Source: Holothuria scabra
Taxonomy: Eukaryota > Echinodermata > Holothuroidea > Aspidochirotida > Holothuriidae
Assembly (NCBI GenBank): GCA_037179385.1
Contig: CM074200.1
Location: 30,135,884-30,199,883, forward strand
DNA length: 64,000 nt
Direction of reading: 5' to 3'
The notes under the pieces are model-generated. The model was not told the DNA's origin. It saw only the letters and a list, made by a program, of their open reading frames with translations, and searched no databases. Within the stretch, counting starts at the first letter, position 1. Every line of letters starts with the position of its first letter. The position numbers were made by a program, and so were the translations under genes. This document shows, one piece after another, positions 38,601-53,600 of the stretch.

Positions 38601-41600
38601 CAGACTTCATCCAAATTCACCCAACATACAACATTCTCAAACCAACTCCTCTCACTACAGGCCCTTTTAGTCCAACCCCTTTTCACTCCACCCTCTCTGA
38701 CCAACCCCATCTCATTCTAACCCTCCCACTCATGCCCCTTTGCAACAATTTAGTACTTACAGGCATAGATGCCATGGCTGTATTATTTTGTTGGTTAAAA
38801 GCTTGGTTGACATTGACTTGCTGGTCCTGTTGAAACACCATGTTGTTGGCTGAAGACATAGGTGGTTGTTGTTGCTGCATGCCTGATTGTTGTTGCTGTA
38901 AACCAGCTTGCAGATTAAGCTGTTGCTGTTGCATGCCAGGTTGCTGTTGCATGCCAGGTTGCTGTTGTGGTAATCCCTGTTGTTGCTGCATTCCAGGCTG
39001 TTGTTGCTGCATTCCAGGCTGTTGTTGCTGCATTCCAGGCTGTTGTTGCTGCTGCATGCCAGGCTGTTGTTGCTGCATTCCAGGCTGTGGTTGCTGCATG
39101 CCAGGCTGTTGTTGCTGCAAACCAGGCTGTTGTTGCTGCATACCTGGCTGTTGTTGCTGCATGCCAGGCTGCTGTTGCTGCATTCCTGGCTGTTGTTGCT
39201 GAAGGTGGGTATTCAATAAAGGATTATTTTGTTGCTGCTGTTGCTGTTGATTAAACCCACCAGGGTTCTGCATTCTAGGATTTGCTGTTAAAGGGAAAAA
39301 AGCAAACAGGAAACGAAACTATTAGAAAACTGCTGACAGAACTTCCAACCACTAATCATAAAGACATGTTCCAAGTTGATGATATACATAGAAGCATATC
39401 ATCAAAGAACACAGATGTGAAAAAATCTAAAAATCCTTTAGACACACTGGATTAAACCATGCACTACAAGATATTTGAAACCATGCAAAACTTAACCTAA
39501 GAATCAATCACTAGCCCTATCATTTTGAAATTGATACAAAAATAACAGAAAAAATACCTACAGACATGAAAACAATATTCCTGGAAGGACAAGGCACTTA
39601 AATTATACAAACAGAATGTAGGAAACAACTAGAAGAAGTGTCATACATGCGATATTGCATGATGTCAACAATAACTTACTGCAAGCATGTGACCTGTACT
39701 ACACAATGTCAATTGGGAGATACTTTAATTTTTATGGGCAAGAGCAGTTGTCCCAAGTTGAAGTAGTGTAGTAGACTGTCCTGTTTCATGATTGGCTGTT
39801 GAGGGTCATGTGACAACAGTTTTTCTCTTTAATTGTGAAATTTACTAGCTGCTCGTTTTACATTGAAAATGCAATATTGAAATTGTAAAATATTATGAAA
39901 GATACTCTGAAGAGAAATTAGAGGGAAACTGTGAAATTTAGCTGTTGTTTCAAAATATCTTTGGGGGACTGCTCTTAACCTTCAACTAGTCGTAACAAGT
40001 GCTGAATCCTTCAATTGACTGAACCTATTGGCAAGTAAATAGGATGCGCAAAATTTCCTCCTAGAAATGTTAACTTTGTGGAACTTTGGTAGCCAGCTGC
40101 CAGGGTCATGCAATAATTCACCTCAGTGCAAACACTGAGAGTAGAATTAGCATCATGTTATGATCAACAATTGAACCAATAAAATAGTTGTTTTATGCTC
40201 ATTTAGACTGTTTCCCCTATGAAATTATCTAGCAGTCAATAACATTTGTATGAATGTGAATGCATAGGGCAATGAGTTGAATACTGTATCAACTTTCAAA
40301 GCAAAGCAAAACCTTTTATTTTCTTTAGTTTTTCTCATGAATATCTGGCAGTGTATTATATTGTTCAGTCATTGGACCAAACCCAAGTTATAGAAGCTTA
40401 GTGGAAACATTGCTCAATGGATCCATTGAGTAAAAATATTTATGGTTTTTAACTTTATAGTCTTTCCACAAATAGTTAAGACTTGATCAAGTCAAAAACA
40501 TATCAAAGTGCTTTATGTGTCACACTATATCAGTCATATAAAACTCTCTTCCTGTTTTCATGTACATCAGAGAGGGTGATGGCCTGTTGGTTATGGTATT
40601 AAACTTGTGATCTAAAGATTGCCAGATCGATTCCCCCTTGGGTCATTATGTTGTTTCCTTGAGCTAGATGCTTGATCTCGATTGCTTCTCTCCACCCAGG
40701 TGTTAAATGGGTACCTGTGAGGTAGCTTGTATAGTGATGCGCTGTATCCTATGGGAAGTTCCCCAGGGAACACGATAAAGTGGCATTGTGCCTGGCACAA
40801 ACAGCAAGGGATGTGGGTTTGACGAGTTACCAATGACCAGGGGTAATGATTGTGAAGTGCTTTGAGATGTTGAACCTACATATAAGGCGCTATATAAATC
40901 CAAGTATTATCATTTATTATTACTATTATATGGAACTTACTAGCCATTATTTGAGCTTTACGAAGTACATCTTGTGCTGCATGTATTGCACGGATAGGAG
41001 CATTGCTAGGCATTGGGGCACCAGCCACAGAAACAGCCTGTTAGAAAAAAAGAGTAGAAACTAACAGATGATGTTTTGTAAAAGATCTTCTGTAATTCAG
41101 CCAATAAGCAGCTTATATCTTGTAATATCCAAGAGAAAGTAACCTGTGGTGCTCTGAATCTGACCTGCTGTACACTGTACTATGACAAAATTAACTGCTA
41201 ATTTTTAAATAAAAGATTACCTTCACACCAAAAGTGTTTCCAGTATCAAAGATTTCAAGGATGAACTTTTAACTAGATGGAAGGTCCAAACTCTAAACCA
41301 AATCTCAACCCTCCTTCGGAATCCTCCTTAATTGTAACCAGGTCCTTAATCCTACCTGACACCGTACAAACCCTAAAGAGAGTTCATGCAATTTCTGGGA
41401 AATCAATATTCAATGACGATCCCAGGACCAAACAAAGAATTTTCTAGGACCAAGTAAACAAAATTCCAAGACCTTCCTCTTCACTTCTTCCATAAAATGT
41501 CACAAAATTTTTGATGACCTTAACCAAAAGTTCTGATAGTATAAGTGAAAAATACATTTTGATATAACAAATGTTTGTGAGAATGGAAAATTGTCACTTC

Positions 41601-44600
41601 AATAGTAAAAATTTCACATGAATTTAACTGTAACACAATTTCCATTGATTTTCCAGTCTTTGAAGCATCTTTCCAAATTTTCATACTGTTTCTACATTTT
41701 CCACAAGCCCTGGGACCTAGACCTAATTCTGTACCTTACCCTAACCTCTAAACCTTGGTCAAAGCAGAAAGAGATTTTGTTAAGAAATGTCAAAACTAAT
41801 GAACCCTAAATATAGTAAACCTTTGGCCTGTTGAGTCAGTCAGCTGTTTCTCAGCTAGCTACACTAGCTAGAGTCACTTTGAGAGAATGACGGGAAGGGG
41901 GTTGGGGCGGGCCAGAGGCAAGGTTTTAGCCCCATTCTTTTTGACGTAGGCATATTGAGCCACTTAACATTGCTATTGTATTGTGGAACATATTAGACCG
42001 CTTTGGTGGGTAGCCCCCACCTTCAAACTTTGCTATGTGGTCCCTTCTAGTACACTAGATTTGCCTGTCAAAGGGGGAGAGCTAGTGATGTCAATGAAAG
42101 CACTCAATACACTGAATGTTTTTAAGTTCAATAAAAAAAGAGCACTTATTTCAACCTTCTGTAGAATCCCGAATTATTGCATTAAACTTTTCTAAATGTA
42201 TTTCAAAACCTTGGTGAAAATGGTCTCACTGTAACCAACTATCACATTAACCAACTTACAGGGATTATGACAAGATGACAAAAAAGCCTGCGTATTAACT
42301 TGCAGCAGAGTGAATGTAAAAAGAATTCACTGAAGAAATGGAAAAAATAAAGAGTTGAAAAACATCATAAAGTTTTCTACAAAGATATAGAATGCTGAGA
42401 AATACAACCTACCGGACCCATGTTGATTGATGGGGGTGGCTGACTCTTAGAGATGGTGATGTTAGGTTGTATACTGATGGTCATTGGAGAAGAGCTTGTG
42501 ATATTTTGCCCCGACACTATATTACCAGCCTGAGAGATTGCCTGTAAACAAACACCAAAGAAAAAGCAGATAGAGCATGAACAATGATGTAGTTCTGCAA
42601 CTCTGAACAAGATACCAAGATTATTATTTTAACATCTAGATATTGTGATGAAGTTCTATTTTAACAGCTAAAATGCAACTTCTCTTCATGTAGCTCATAG
42701 CATTGCATGCTTTAAATTAAGTTTATACAGCTCTTTTTTGTGTTGGTGTGGCATCTCTAACAACACACACAAAATCTTCAAAACTTTTACTTTAATGACT
42801 TGGTTGGTTGGTTGGTTGGTTTAAGTCGAGCCAGCCATGGCTTTTTTTCCAGTTGCAACTCACTGGATGGTTTTCCCTACTCAATTGCTTAGGCCGAGTA
42901 CTATAAAGCACAATGGTAGTAGGTTCCACTTTCAAAGTTTTTGGTATGTTAAAATAGTTTACTCTGACACAGTTAGTTACATAGGTTTTACCTTAAGAGC
43001 TCAACCTTCTTGTTTTATAATGTAGAAGAGCCCACTGGCAGTTTTCAAGTTGTGTGTGTTCACTGGATTGTTTTCCCCAACCAATTAATCTATAGACGAA
43101 TCCGATTAGCGCTTGTTTTTAGTGACTGTAGGCAGCCATTATTGGGGTCCATCAGCCTTTAATTGTCTTCATTTATTGTCTATGTGAATTTCAAATCCTC
43201 ATATTCAGTGAAGTTGGGAAAAACAAAATACACTTCAGTGTACAACCATACGTGGAACTGATAAGGAAGGAAATTGAAAGATTAAAGGTGATGGATCCGA
43301 GTAATGGCCGACTAAAATCAGACCATCACAATCTGTCCGGATTCGTCTATAGATGGAGCTTCACACAAAACAGTGGTAGGATCCATTTTAGCTTTGGGTA
43401 TCACCAGGCCTGGGAATCAAATCCCATCTTTCCATGAAGGAAAGAGATTGAAACAGGGTTCCTGTACCTTAACAAAATTAACATTTCATGACTTTTCCAT
43501 GACTATTTATTTCATGACCACATTACATGCAAGGTTTGATAAAACTTAAATGGTGTGACAATCATCACAAAAAAGGAGTAAATTTATTTACTTGTTAAAA
43601 TTTAAGACTTAATCTGGACTAAATTTCATGACTTTTCCATGACTTCTGTCATTTTTACGTTTCCAGGCTTTGAAAAAAAAAATAAAACTTCATAACTTTT
43701 TGAGGCAGCGGGAACCCTGTTGAAACAATTGTTGGCAACTTTAGGCAACAAAGTGATGGTTAATAATTGGCAAGATTTTTCTGAAATAACAAGGGGCCAT
43801 GAAACTTATTTTCTTTGCACTTCTTTTATCTACCTGGACCACAAATTTTTGCATCAAATTCAAAACTTGGCCTTAATATGCTTATGCTGGGGTTTGGATT
43901 GCAAGCAACCAGCCATAAAGAGAAAACAAAGGAACAAGTGACATAGATAGACAGGACAGGAGAGTGGGTGGGACATGTGGATGGATAGATTTATTTTTCA
44001 TTTTGGTTCAACACTTTAAAGGCAAAGAGCAGTCCCCCCCCAAACTTTTTTTGAAGAAAAAGGCTAAATAACACAATTTTCATCTTATTTCTCTTCAAAG
44101 CATCTTTCATTACATTTTATGACTTTACTATTGCATATTCAAGGTAAACCAAGCAGTTATTTCTGCCCTTTAACCATTAAAACATTGAAACAGTGTTTAA
44201 GCATCACCACCTAAACAAACATTAAGTAAATATACAGAGGAAAAAGAGGACAAAAGGTAGTACAGAAAAATCATATGAAAGAATAACAAGAGATGCCTAA
44301 AAGTTACTAGATAATAAAAGAAATAAAACTCGATTAAGGTGAAGCAGCAGACATATCATGGAAGTCATCAATATTTATAATTTGCAAGTGAGTTTAAAAT
44401 TAAAGCACTTTTGAAATAAATGAATTTCAGCAAGCGCTTTCTCTTGCACAAGGAATCTGTTATGTTTAACTGGATCTATTTCAATTACTAGAGATGTCTG
44501 TTACATTTTAAAAAAGACTGGCTGAACAGCTAATGACCTAGCAACATGCAATGTAACCTACCAACATGCAAAACCGCATACTCTAAAATGTGAAAAAACA

Positions 44601-47600
44601 TCCCCAGAATTGGACCAAACTGAATCTAACAGCCCTTTCTGTAGCAACATGCAACATGCCAAGTTCAAACAAAAACATACTTTGAAAGGGGAAAAACATA
44701 GCTACAACTGGCACCAAACTGAATCAGCCACCCCTTCTCTTGCAACATGCAACAAGTAAGGTTCCAGAAGCAACATACTCTAAAATGGGGTAAAACATCC
44801 CTGAAATTGACCTCTAGCTGACTAACCCATCAGTCAAAGGATTTCCTCAACACAGGTCTGATACATCCAGATGGCATATGACAAAGCTGAAGCAAACAGC
44901 TAACTTACAGTATATATCTTCGTGCCTAGCTGATATTTCAAAGATGACAAGGGTGATCCACAAAATAAGAAGCATCAATGCACAAATTTACAATTAGAAG
45001 CTGACCAGTCCTAAGGGGATAGCTGACAAAAAGAAACTGACCAGTGCAAGGGGATAACTCACAATAAGAAGCTGACCAGTGTTAAGGGGATAACTCACAA
45101 CTAGAAGCTGACCAGTGCAAGGGGATAACTCACAATAAGAAGCTGACCAGTGCTAAGGAGATAACTCAAAATTAGAAGCTGACCAGTGCTAAGGGGATAA
45201 CACACAATTAGAAGCTGACCATTGCTAAAGGGATAACAAAATTGGGAAAAAAGAAATAAGAGCTAAAGAAAGCTCACCAAACTTTTCATTTTTCTTTCTT
45301 TCAATTCTTCCATCACCCTTTTTCGAGTATCTGTTGGTAAAGTAGCAATCATCTTCAAGAAGGCCTCTCGTTGCATTGGTTTCCTTGTTTGATTACCTGG
45401 CGCCTTTTTGTAGAGAGAAATGATCGTGCAAGCAAAATAGAGAAAAGGAGAATTTGTTGGATATCACCTTAGAGAACCATATAACAGCTCTTTCAGAAGG
45501 CATCATCAAATCCCAACCTGGCAATAGACCTATTTCCACATAGCAATTACACTAAATTGTGGGATAGAGTTTTGGGTGTACGTCAATTTTCACCACAGTA
45601 AAATGCCATTGACAAAAATGACAAACACCAAAACTCTATCCCACAATCCTTTGTAATTGTTATTTGGAAATAAGTCAATGACCTTGAAATTTCATTGACT
45701 GGTTTTATGTAAGAAAATCACAGTGAAGTACCACTAGAGCCCAATGAATGCATGACAGAGACCACTAAATATGCATGACAGAGACCACCACTGAATATGC
45801 ATGACAGAACCCACTATACTAATCAAGATGCTGTTAAATCAAGAGTTCCTCCCATTTAACTGAAATACTTCTAATAACCCATACAGGTTATTAACATAAT
45901 CAAGGCTACTAACAGAGGTACCAAGGAAATTTGCTGTTTCTAGAAATACAATAATTAAATTGGAAAAATTGATTGTTTGTTAGGAAATGTGTGCAATGGA
46001 ATAGGTGATAAAACCATTTGACATTTCCTGAACTGTGAACTGTTGCAATTTTTGGGGACAATCTGGTACTACTAATTTGAATCTGAGCAAATTGCTGTAA
46101 AATGAACTCATTTGGTGGAAGGAGTGTTCTTCTGAAAGTGACATTTAGGGTTTTTTGAGACAATCTATAATTTCTCAAATCAACCCCAATTTGAAATATT
46201 TGGACTAACATGGCTAACACAGGAATTTTGAATGAAATATATAGGAACTGTAGAAGGGTTTTCCTTTTTATAGGAAAATGTTTGTTTATTTTCAAAGTAT
46301 GGGAATGAACCAGAAGTATAGAATTGTTGGGAGCCCTTAAAGCAGCTCACTGAATTGCTTCATGAAATTCAACAATTTTTGCCAAATCTGGAAAGTTTTC
46401 TTCCCAAACCAATGACAAATGGTCAAAGTTAGATATTAACAGAGCTGCCAACATTGAGATCTTGAAATCAGGAAGATTTACCTCAAAAATCAGGAAGATT
46501 TCAGGGATTTGTGTGTATTTCAATGGAGGAAATTCTGTTCTTAATCAGGGAGAGTTTATATTTTGCATGTTTAGAGGTGAAATTTTCAGGAAGTCTTCTG
46601 CAGAATCAGGAAGACTTGGCAGCTCTGTATTAACCCTCATATCCTACATACAAGTAACTGTTTTATGAGTGAGCACTTAACAGTTCAAAACTGTTTTCCA
46701 AAATTTGTGACCAGTCACTTTTTCAAATTATGCACAAAACCATTTTAAATCAGGTCACCACAAAATGAAACATTTAAAATTTGTCTGTGACTATCGGATA
46801 TGAAACTTGACTTGTTATTAAGTTGCCAATTTCTACTCAATGGGTCCCTTTAAGGAATACATACATAATAATTTAATTATTTCTCACAAACAGTTATGTA
46901 CAACTACTTTTCAGCAAAAAGGACAGGGCAAGATATGACATTTACATACTTCACATTTAACCCTTAGGGTGATCCTTACTTCATGAAGGTTCACAGCAAC
47001 TGACATAACTTAGAATCATACCTTACATGATAAAACCATACTCCTGTGCCACTAAATTCTAACATATTGAACTTTACCTTGTTTCACAATTCCACACTTC
47101 TGGATAATAATATTACCCACGCAATTCAAAACCACAATGATCTTTCAAGACTCAAAAAAAAAAAGGTTCTATATTATACAAGGAAGGCACAAGTTGGGCT
47201 TGTTTTCAACACTTATGCACTATTGAACACTCAGTACAGCCCTAGGAACAGTTTGCACAGTGCACTTGTTCAGTAAATTCACATACGTACTTAGATTTTA
47301 TGAATTTACACCCGTGAATCTAAACATACTATAAACATGTTCTCTCAATAGGGCTCCCACACTTTCGTAGCACTGACATGCAAGGCTTTTTCCCAAATTT
47401 TTTGAGGACTGAAGTGGAGATATGTAATACTAAAACATATAGAAGTTTGTACGAAATGATCCTTTTTGAAGCATTTAATCAGCATGGACACTTCCTGAAC
47501 ATGATCACAACTACTGAAGAGGTTGACTATGATCACAACTACTGAAGAGATGTGAAGTTTAAAATTTTAAGACTTCATTTCCAATTGTCCAGATCAAATA

Positions 47601-50600
47601 CTCCAAATTTAAGGATCGTCAAGACCAAGATAAAGTTCACGTTTTTCCCATTTTCCCAACTGTGTGGGAACCCTGTCTCCATTACACAAGTTACATTTCA
47701 AGTATTCAGGCCACAGTTATAGGGCAAATTTTTTAAGATAATTTCTCACTGATGTTCTAAAACTTCCAACTGCCCCCCCCCCCCCAAAAAAAAAAAAAAA
47801 ATAAATTGACACTTTGTATCTTCTACCATACCCTGAGGACTTCCTCTAGAAAATATCAACAGCACCCTCTATCCTCCACTCATTCCCTTTTTCCTACAGT
47901 ACAGAGATTCTTAACCTGTTTACACCTTTTTTTAACACATCACCATGTTGACCTAATCTCTCTAAAAACCTCCTCCTGAATACCCCATGTGCTCCTCTAA
48001 TGCCATCTTATTGTCTAACTGTATAACCTTTACAAGAATTACTACAACAAATACCATAACACAGGACAAGCAAGCAAATCAACTCCCTTAACTTAAACCA
48101 TCAACCTGAACAAACAACAATTATTAAGTATTAGTTACCCGACCCCCAACATGCATTTTTAGAGATGAAACCAACCAACCCATTGCAAGCACAGTTCTAG
48201 ACACCCAAGTTTTGGGGTAGATGTATGTACCTGAACTTGTAGTGACCCAGATGGGAGTTGTTGCTGTCCCTGTTGCTGCTGTGTCTGCTGAGTTTGTTGC
48301 AACTGTTGCTGTTGCACAACCTGTTGCTGCTGTGAAACTTGTATCTGCTGTATGCCAGGCTGCTGCTGTTGTTGTTGTTGTTGCTGCTGAACTTGTTGGG
48401 GCTGGTTAAGCACCTGTTGCTGCTGTTGTTGCTGTGGTTTTTGTTGCTGTGGTATGTTTTGATTTCCCTGTACCTGTCCAGTCATGCCCATAGGTAACTG
48501 TTTCTCCTGCATCTGATTTAGGACAGACTTGTTCATGGCCTGTGATACAATGGGCTGCTGATTGTTGTTAAAGGATGAACTGAGAATGGTCTGAGCCATC
48601 TGCACATTTGAGACTAAGTGGAAATGCAGAAAAGTAAAAGTGGTTGTATTAAGCTACATGGTAGACAGACTTTATGATTTAAAGGGGAGGAGCAGTCATC
48701 CCAAATTGAAGAAATGTAGTAGACTGTCCAGTTTCATGATTGGCTGTTGGGAGTCATGTGACAATGTTTTTTCTCTTCAAATGTGAAATTTACCAGAAAT
48801 AACTGCTTTGTTTACCTTGAACATGCAGTAGTAAAATCATAAAAGGTAATGAAAGATACTTTGAAGAGATATAAGATGAAAACTGTGTTATTTAGCTTTT
48901 TCTTCAAAATAAGTTTGGGAGGACTGCTCTTTACCTTTAAAGGAAAAATGACGTGACTTCCCTTTAGATTTGTAAAGTAGACTATCATACTTAATGAATG
49001 GCTCTGGAGAATCATGTGACACAACTCTTTTCAATGAATAGTGAAATAATGAAGAAGTCACTGCTTGACCTACCAAGAATATGCAAGATTTATGTACTGA
49101 AATATCATGAATGATACTTGAAAGAGAAATTGGGGTAAATTTGTGAGGTATGGCCATAGTACTGAAATGAGTCTTTTGCCGATGGGGTCCAAGGAAAGTA
49201 TGAAGATCACTCTGAGCTAAGACATATGGTAACAGACAATAATTCCTCTCTTACTTTAAACAACTTATTACAGAATAAGGCCACGAAATATGATTAAGAT
49301 ACATGGTAGCAAAACGAAAATTAATACTTCCAAATTGAATTGATGCCCGCCTTCACTCCCCCCCCACCCTTATTTTTCAGTATACTATCCAATCAAAAAT
49401 CATTCTTTCACCAGTAAGCCTGCATTAAGGCAGACTTAACACATTCCTTTTCAAGCAAACATGTGAAGTAAGAACTAGGGGAGCAAGAAAAATCAAAAGC
49501 GGCTTAAAAACACACTGTCCTAAAAGGGCTGAATAGTCAGAATTAATGGCAAGAGTGGGTTACACAACATGGATATCAGGTCAGGTACTGATAAGATTTT
49601 TGTCAGTTTTAGCTAATACCTTCTCCATCTCTGGTCAGACAAAACCCAAACTTTGCTTATCAGTGTAGATATATGATTTGAATTACAATATTACCAAAGT
49701 AAAATTTTATGACATCACATCAGCAGACAGATTTTATTGGACAATGAGTAATCAGGCCTAAATCTGATATCACTGTAAAGTGACCCAAGCTTAAAAGATG
49801 GATTAGTTTAAAGTAGCTCATTGAGTTGGTTCCTAAAATTCAACATTTTTTTTCAAACCTGTTAATACTTCTTCACAAACTAATGATAAATGGTTTAACT
49901 TTGACAATCCCCATATCTTACATACAAATAACTGTTTTATGAGTGATTACCTAACAGATCAATTTGGTGTATAAAAATTTGTGACCAGACCCTTTTTCAA
50001 ATAATGCACAAACCATTACATGTCAAGACACCACAAAATTCAAAATTTTAACTATTGGTTATAAAACATTGACCTATTATGATAACTATGAGCATTTCCA
50101 TGTGGTAGTACCCCCTAACACTCTTATTAAGTTATAGATATCAACTCAATGAGCCCCTTTAAATCAAACGGTACTAACCAGAGCTACTCGTGGTGGTCTG
50201 GTAAATCAAACTGGAACTGGGGACAACATTAGCAGTGGATGATAAAGGCACCGAGGTCTTGGCTTGTTTCCTTGGAGACAAGAGATCCTTTTTAACCTCC
50301 TTCATTTCAGCAGTCTGTGGTCTTTCTGTTAATAGAATTTGTACGACAAATTAAAATGAAATTTTGCTTCAAACAATGTTACCAATAAAATGAAGTTTTC
50401 CATCCCTCCAAACCAGTGCAGGGAATCTGCCAGAAACACAAAAAGGGTCAGGGGGATTAATTACTGCTTAACCCCAGGTCCAAATAGATTCTGACCTAGG
50501 TTAAAGTTACAAGGGAGTTCAGAGGGACAGACACTTGCCTCAAGGCCCTCCATGTAAGGTGCAAATTGAGGGGTTTTAAAGGCTATTTATTTGTGTAAGT

Positions 50601-53600
50601 TCAAACATTGCTGAAAAAGTGTCTTCTCTTTAAAAAAAAAGGAAACTAAGATATTGGTTTTTTTTTAAATTTTTATGCAAACAAAAAGGGGGGTGGGGTG
50701 ATTTTTCCCACCTTCTTTTGGAAACTGTAGGCAACGGGGGACAAAAGCCTCCTCCCCCCCCCTCCCAGCCTGAACCACTGTCCAGATGTCATGGGCTACC
50801 TATGGGAGTGGACTGGTCTCCCCAGCCAAAACCTTCCCCACAGTCTCCACACAGCTCCTGCTCAAAAACAAAAACCTGTCCTGAGGCATAATATTCACGA
50901 AAAGGTTTGCTTAAACTTCTTAGCCCCTGGAGCCTTGCCTCCTGGATCCTCTCTGGCATTGTCCCTGGGTCCACTATGAGTCACTTGGCTTGCCTTCGCT
51001 TCAACAACTAAAGCAAATTATATCCATCCTGAGACTTAACTTTTTTTACCCAGAAAAAAGGCCAAAGTCTCAAGGCTTCCACAGGTCTCACTCCCTTCTG
51101 GACCATCAGAGCTTTGCACCTTGAACCAACCAGAAGCCCCAAACCAGGCCCCTAAACCCACTTTCCACTTGCTCTTAAATTGTTACTCACCTTTCACAAT
51201 AGTTTTGTGCTTTTTTTGACAAGCTTCCGCACTTTTCTCTGTACTTTTGAAATCCTGGTGGTGTTAATGGTTATTAAACCAACCAATGGTATGCCAATTA
51301 ATTGCAGCCTATACACTTGAACCAAACAGGTACATATATGCCAGTGAATCACAACTGAAAAAAGGCTGTGGCCAGCTTGACTTGAACCAATTGGTTGGAA
51401 ACTTGGCCGTAAAACTCCATCTAACTAACTACAATAATGCCACAGCCCAATGTAGTAATACTATGATTTTATACTCACATCAGGGTTACAAAACTGCAGT
51501 AAACGGTTCCAAATTATCAGGCTCTCCAAATATCTTACAAAATTAAAACAGTTCACTTAGAATCATAACCATGCTTTATAAGACCCTACATCTACAATTA
51601 TTACAACTTGGATTATTTCACAGGCCTTAAGTTTTTGATTTTTGAGATGTGCTACAAATCACACTCCTTGGGCAATAAAGAGTTTGGTATGTGTGCTATT
51701 TTATTTAACTTCAATAGATTTACATGTGCCCAATGCTTTATGTTGTTGGGCAAACAGTTACACCCCTCACAGTGATTTCAGGCAAGTGTCTGGTGTGCAA
51801 TCACACTGCCATGCCTAAACATTCAAGGCCTGACTTCACACTAAATTTACCTATTTGATTTTATTGTCTTTCTCTAATCAGTTTTGCTCAATTTGCCCAA
51901 ATTACCTTGGAGTTCATATCCTCTTAGCAGAATTAAATGTCTAGGATCCATAGCATATTCCTTTGTTGTCAAAACTTGAAGCTCTCCACAAGCCTTATCA
52001 TACAGTTGCTGAAGTTCGTACAGTTTTCTTGGAGACAAAATGGACATGTTCACATTTCTCTAAAAAGGAAAGAAAAAAAAACACAGATGTACATGAAAGA
52101 TGTAAACAGACAAATTTGAATGAATCATGGGCACAAGAGGATCATTACAGTGGCATAAAATATATATTGATCAAAAATACAATAGAAGGATCAGTATGGT
52201 AGTATTTTAATGGTTTTTTAAACTTATAAGACAGATTAGCCTAGGGATGCCTTCAATTATCTGTAGTTCAGAGTGACTTCAAATTTCATGTTTTTCATGG
52301 TATACTACAGGTAGTCAACTAAAGTAAGTTAAAGCTAAAAAGATAGCCTCACTTTGCATCCAAATCTTCGAAAAAAATTTCAGGGTTTCTGCATAATAAT
52401 GACAATACGCGCTACTAAAAAAAACTTTGTAATAGAAATAAAAACTGAAAAAAATAAGAAAACTAGCTTCATTACCAATCATTCTATAGTTGAAGAGGAA
52501 TTTGCTGAAATGCTGAGTGGGGCTTGATGTTTGATCTGTGTATGTTGCATACAACAGTAGAACTGGTGAATATACTGTACCTGTACTATTGTACAACCTA
52601 CTGTCACCAGTGGGCTACAGAAGACACCTGCACAGTTATCTACAGTATATCATATTTACACATATAATCATGTACTGCTATGAGCTTTTCTACAGACCTA
52701 CTTGGTAAAGAAAGAGTGTTACATTCAGCAAAGTGACCTCCTCTGTGCTTTATGTACATTAATCTGTGGTGACTTCTGGGAAATGAGACACAATCAATCA
52801 GCATTACATAAACAACTAAATGTCATATCTGTCACTAATCATTGAACCATTTTTTCATCACTTTAAAGGCCCAGTTCTCTCACCCCGAACACTAATAATT
52901 ACATTCTTACTGAGGCTTCTCCCTTAATTGTCTGAAATTCATCCTCATCTAGATACAATCTCAGTTTATTGCTTCAAGGTGAGTAAAGAACCAGAATGCA
53001 AGACATTCATACTCGCGAATGGAGGCGGTCTTTGCCGGTTCTAGTGATATTAATAAAAAGTTGCTTGACTTAGCAACTCCCAGAAGGCAGTAGGTTCCTT
53101 TTTTTAGATTCTTTGGAATGACTCGACCTGGGAATCGAACTCAGGCCTTCTGTGTGTTAGGGTGATGTTCTAACGTTAGACCAAACACGTGAATTTTTTA
53201 TAATGAGGTGGTATGTTTGCGCATTTCAGAAAAATATATCAGTGTTGAAAATTTATACAGGTGAAACATTAGTGATGGGAGGTGAGGGAAAAAGAAGTGT
53301 TTATGATACAAGTTCGAGTTTTAAAAAAGTATATGTGAGTGATATGTTTATAATGATGTTAAAATTGACTGAATAAAACAAGAAGTGGGTGATATTATCT
53401 ACTAGATCTAGAAAATAGACCTGTTTAGATTGCAGAAGAATTATTGTATTAAAAATTTCCGGCCGTAGTCAAAACTGTCAGAGTTTCATGCATATTATTG
53501 GAAGTTCAAAATATCAAAATTTCCTCACGAATGACAGTTTCAGTATTTTTTAACTTCCTTAGTGTTCTCCGTATTGTTCGATGGCAGTGCTTATTACGGT

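Noticed and set aside
38840..39254. Plus-strand Cys-, Ala- and Leu-rich ORFs over the repeat exon
   Set aside because: They are antisense readings of the MED25 QQQQPGM repeats.
45000..45240. CRISPR-like array from regular 36-bp units
   Set aside because: Units are contiguous without unique spacers and the DNA is animal nuclear; it is a simple tandem repeat.
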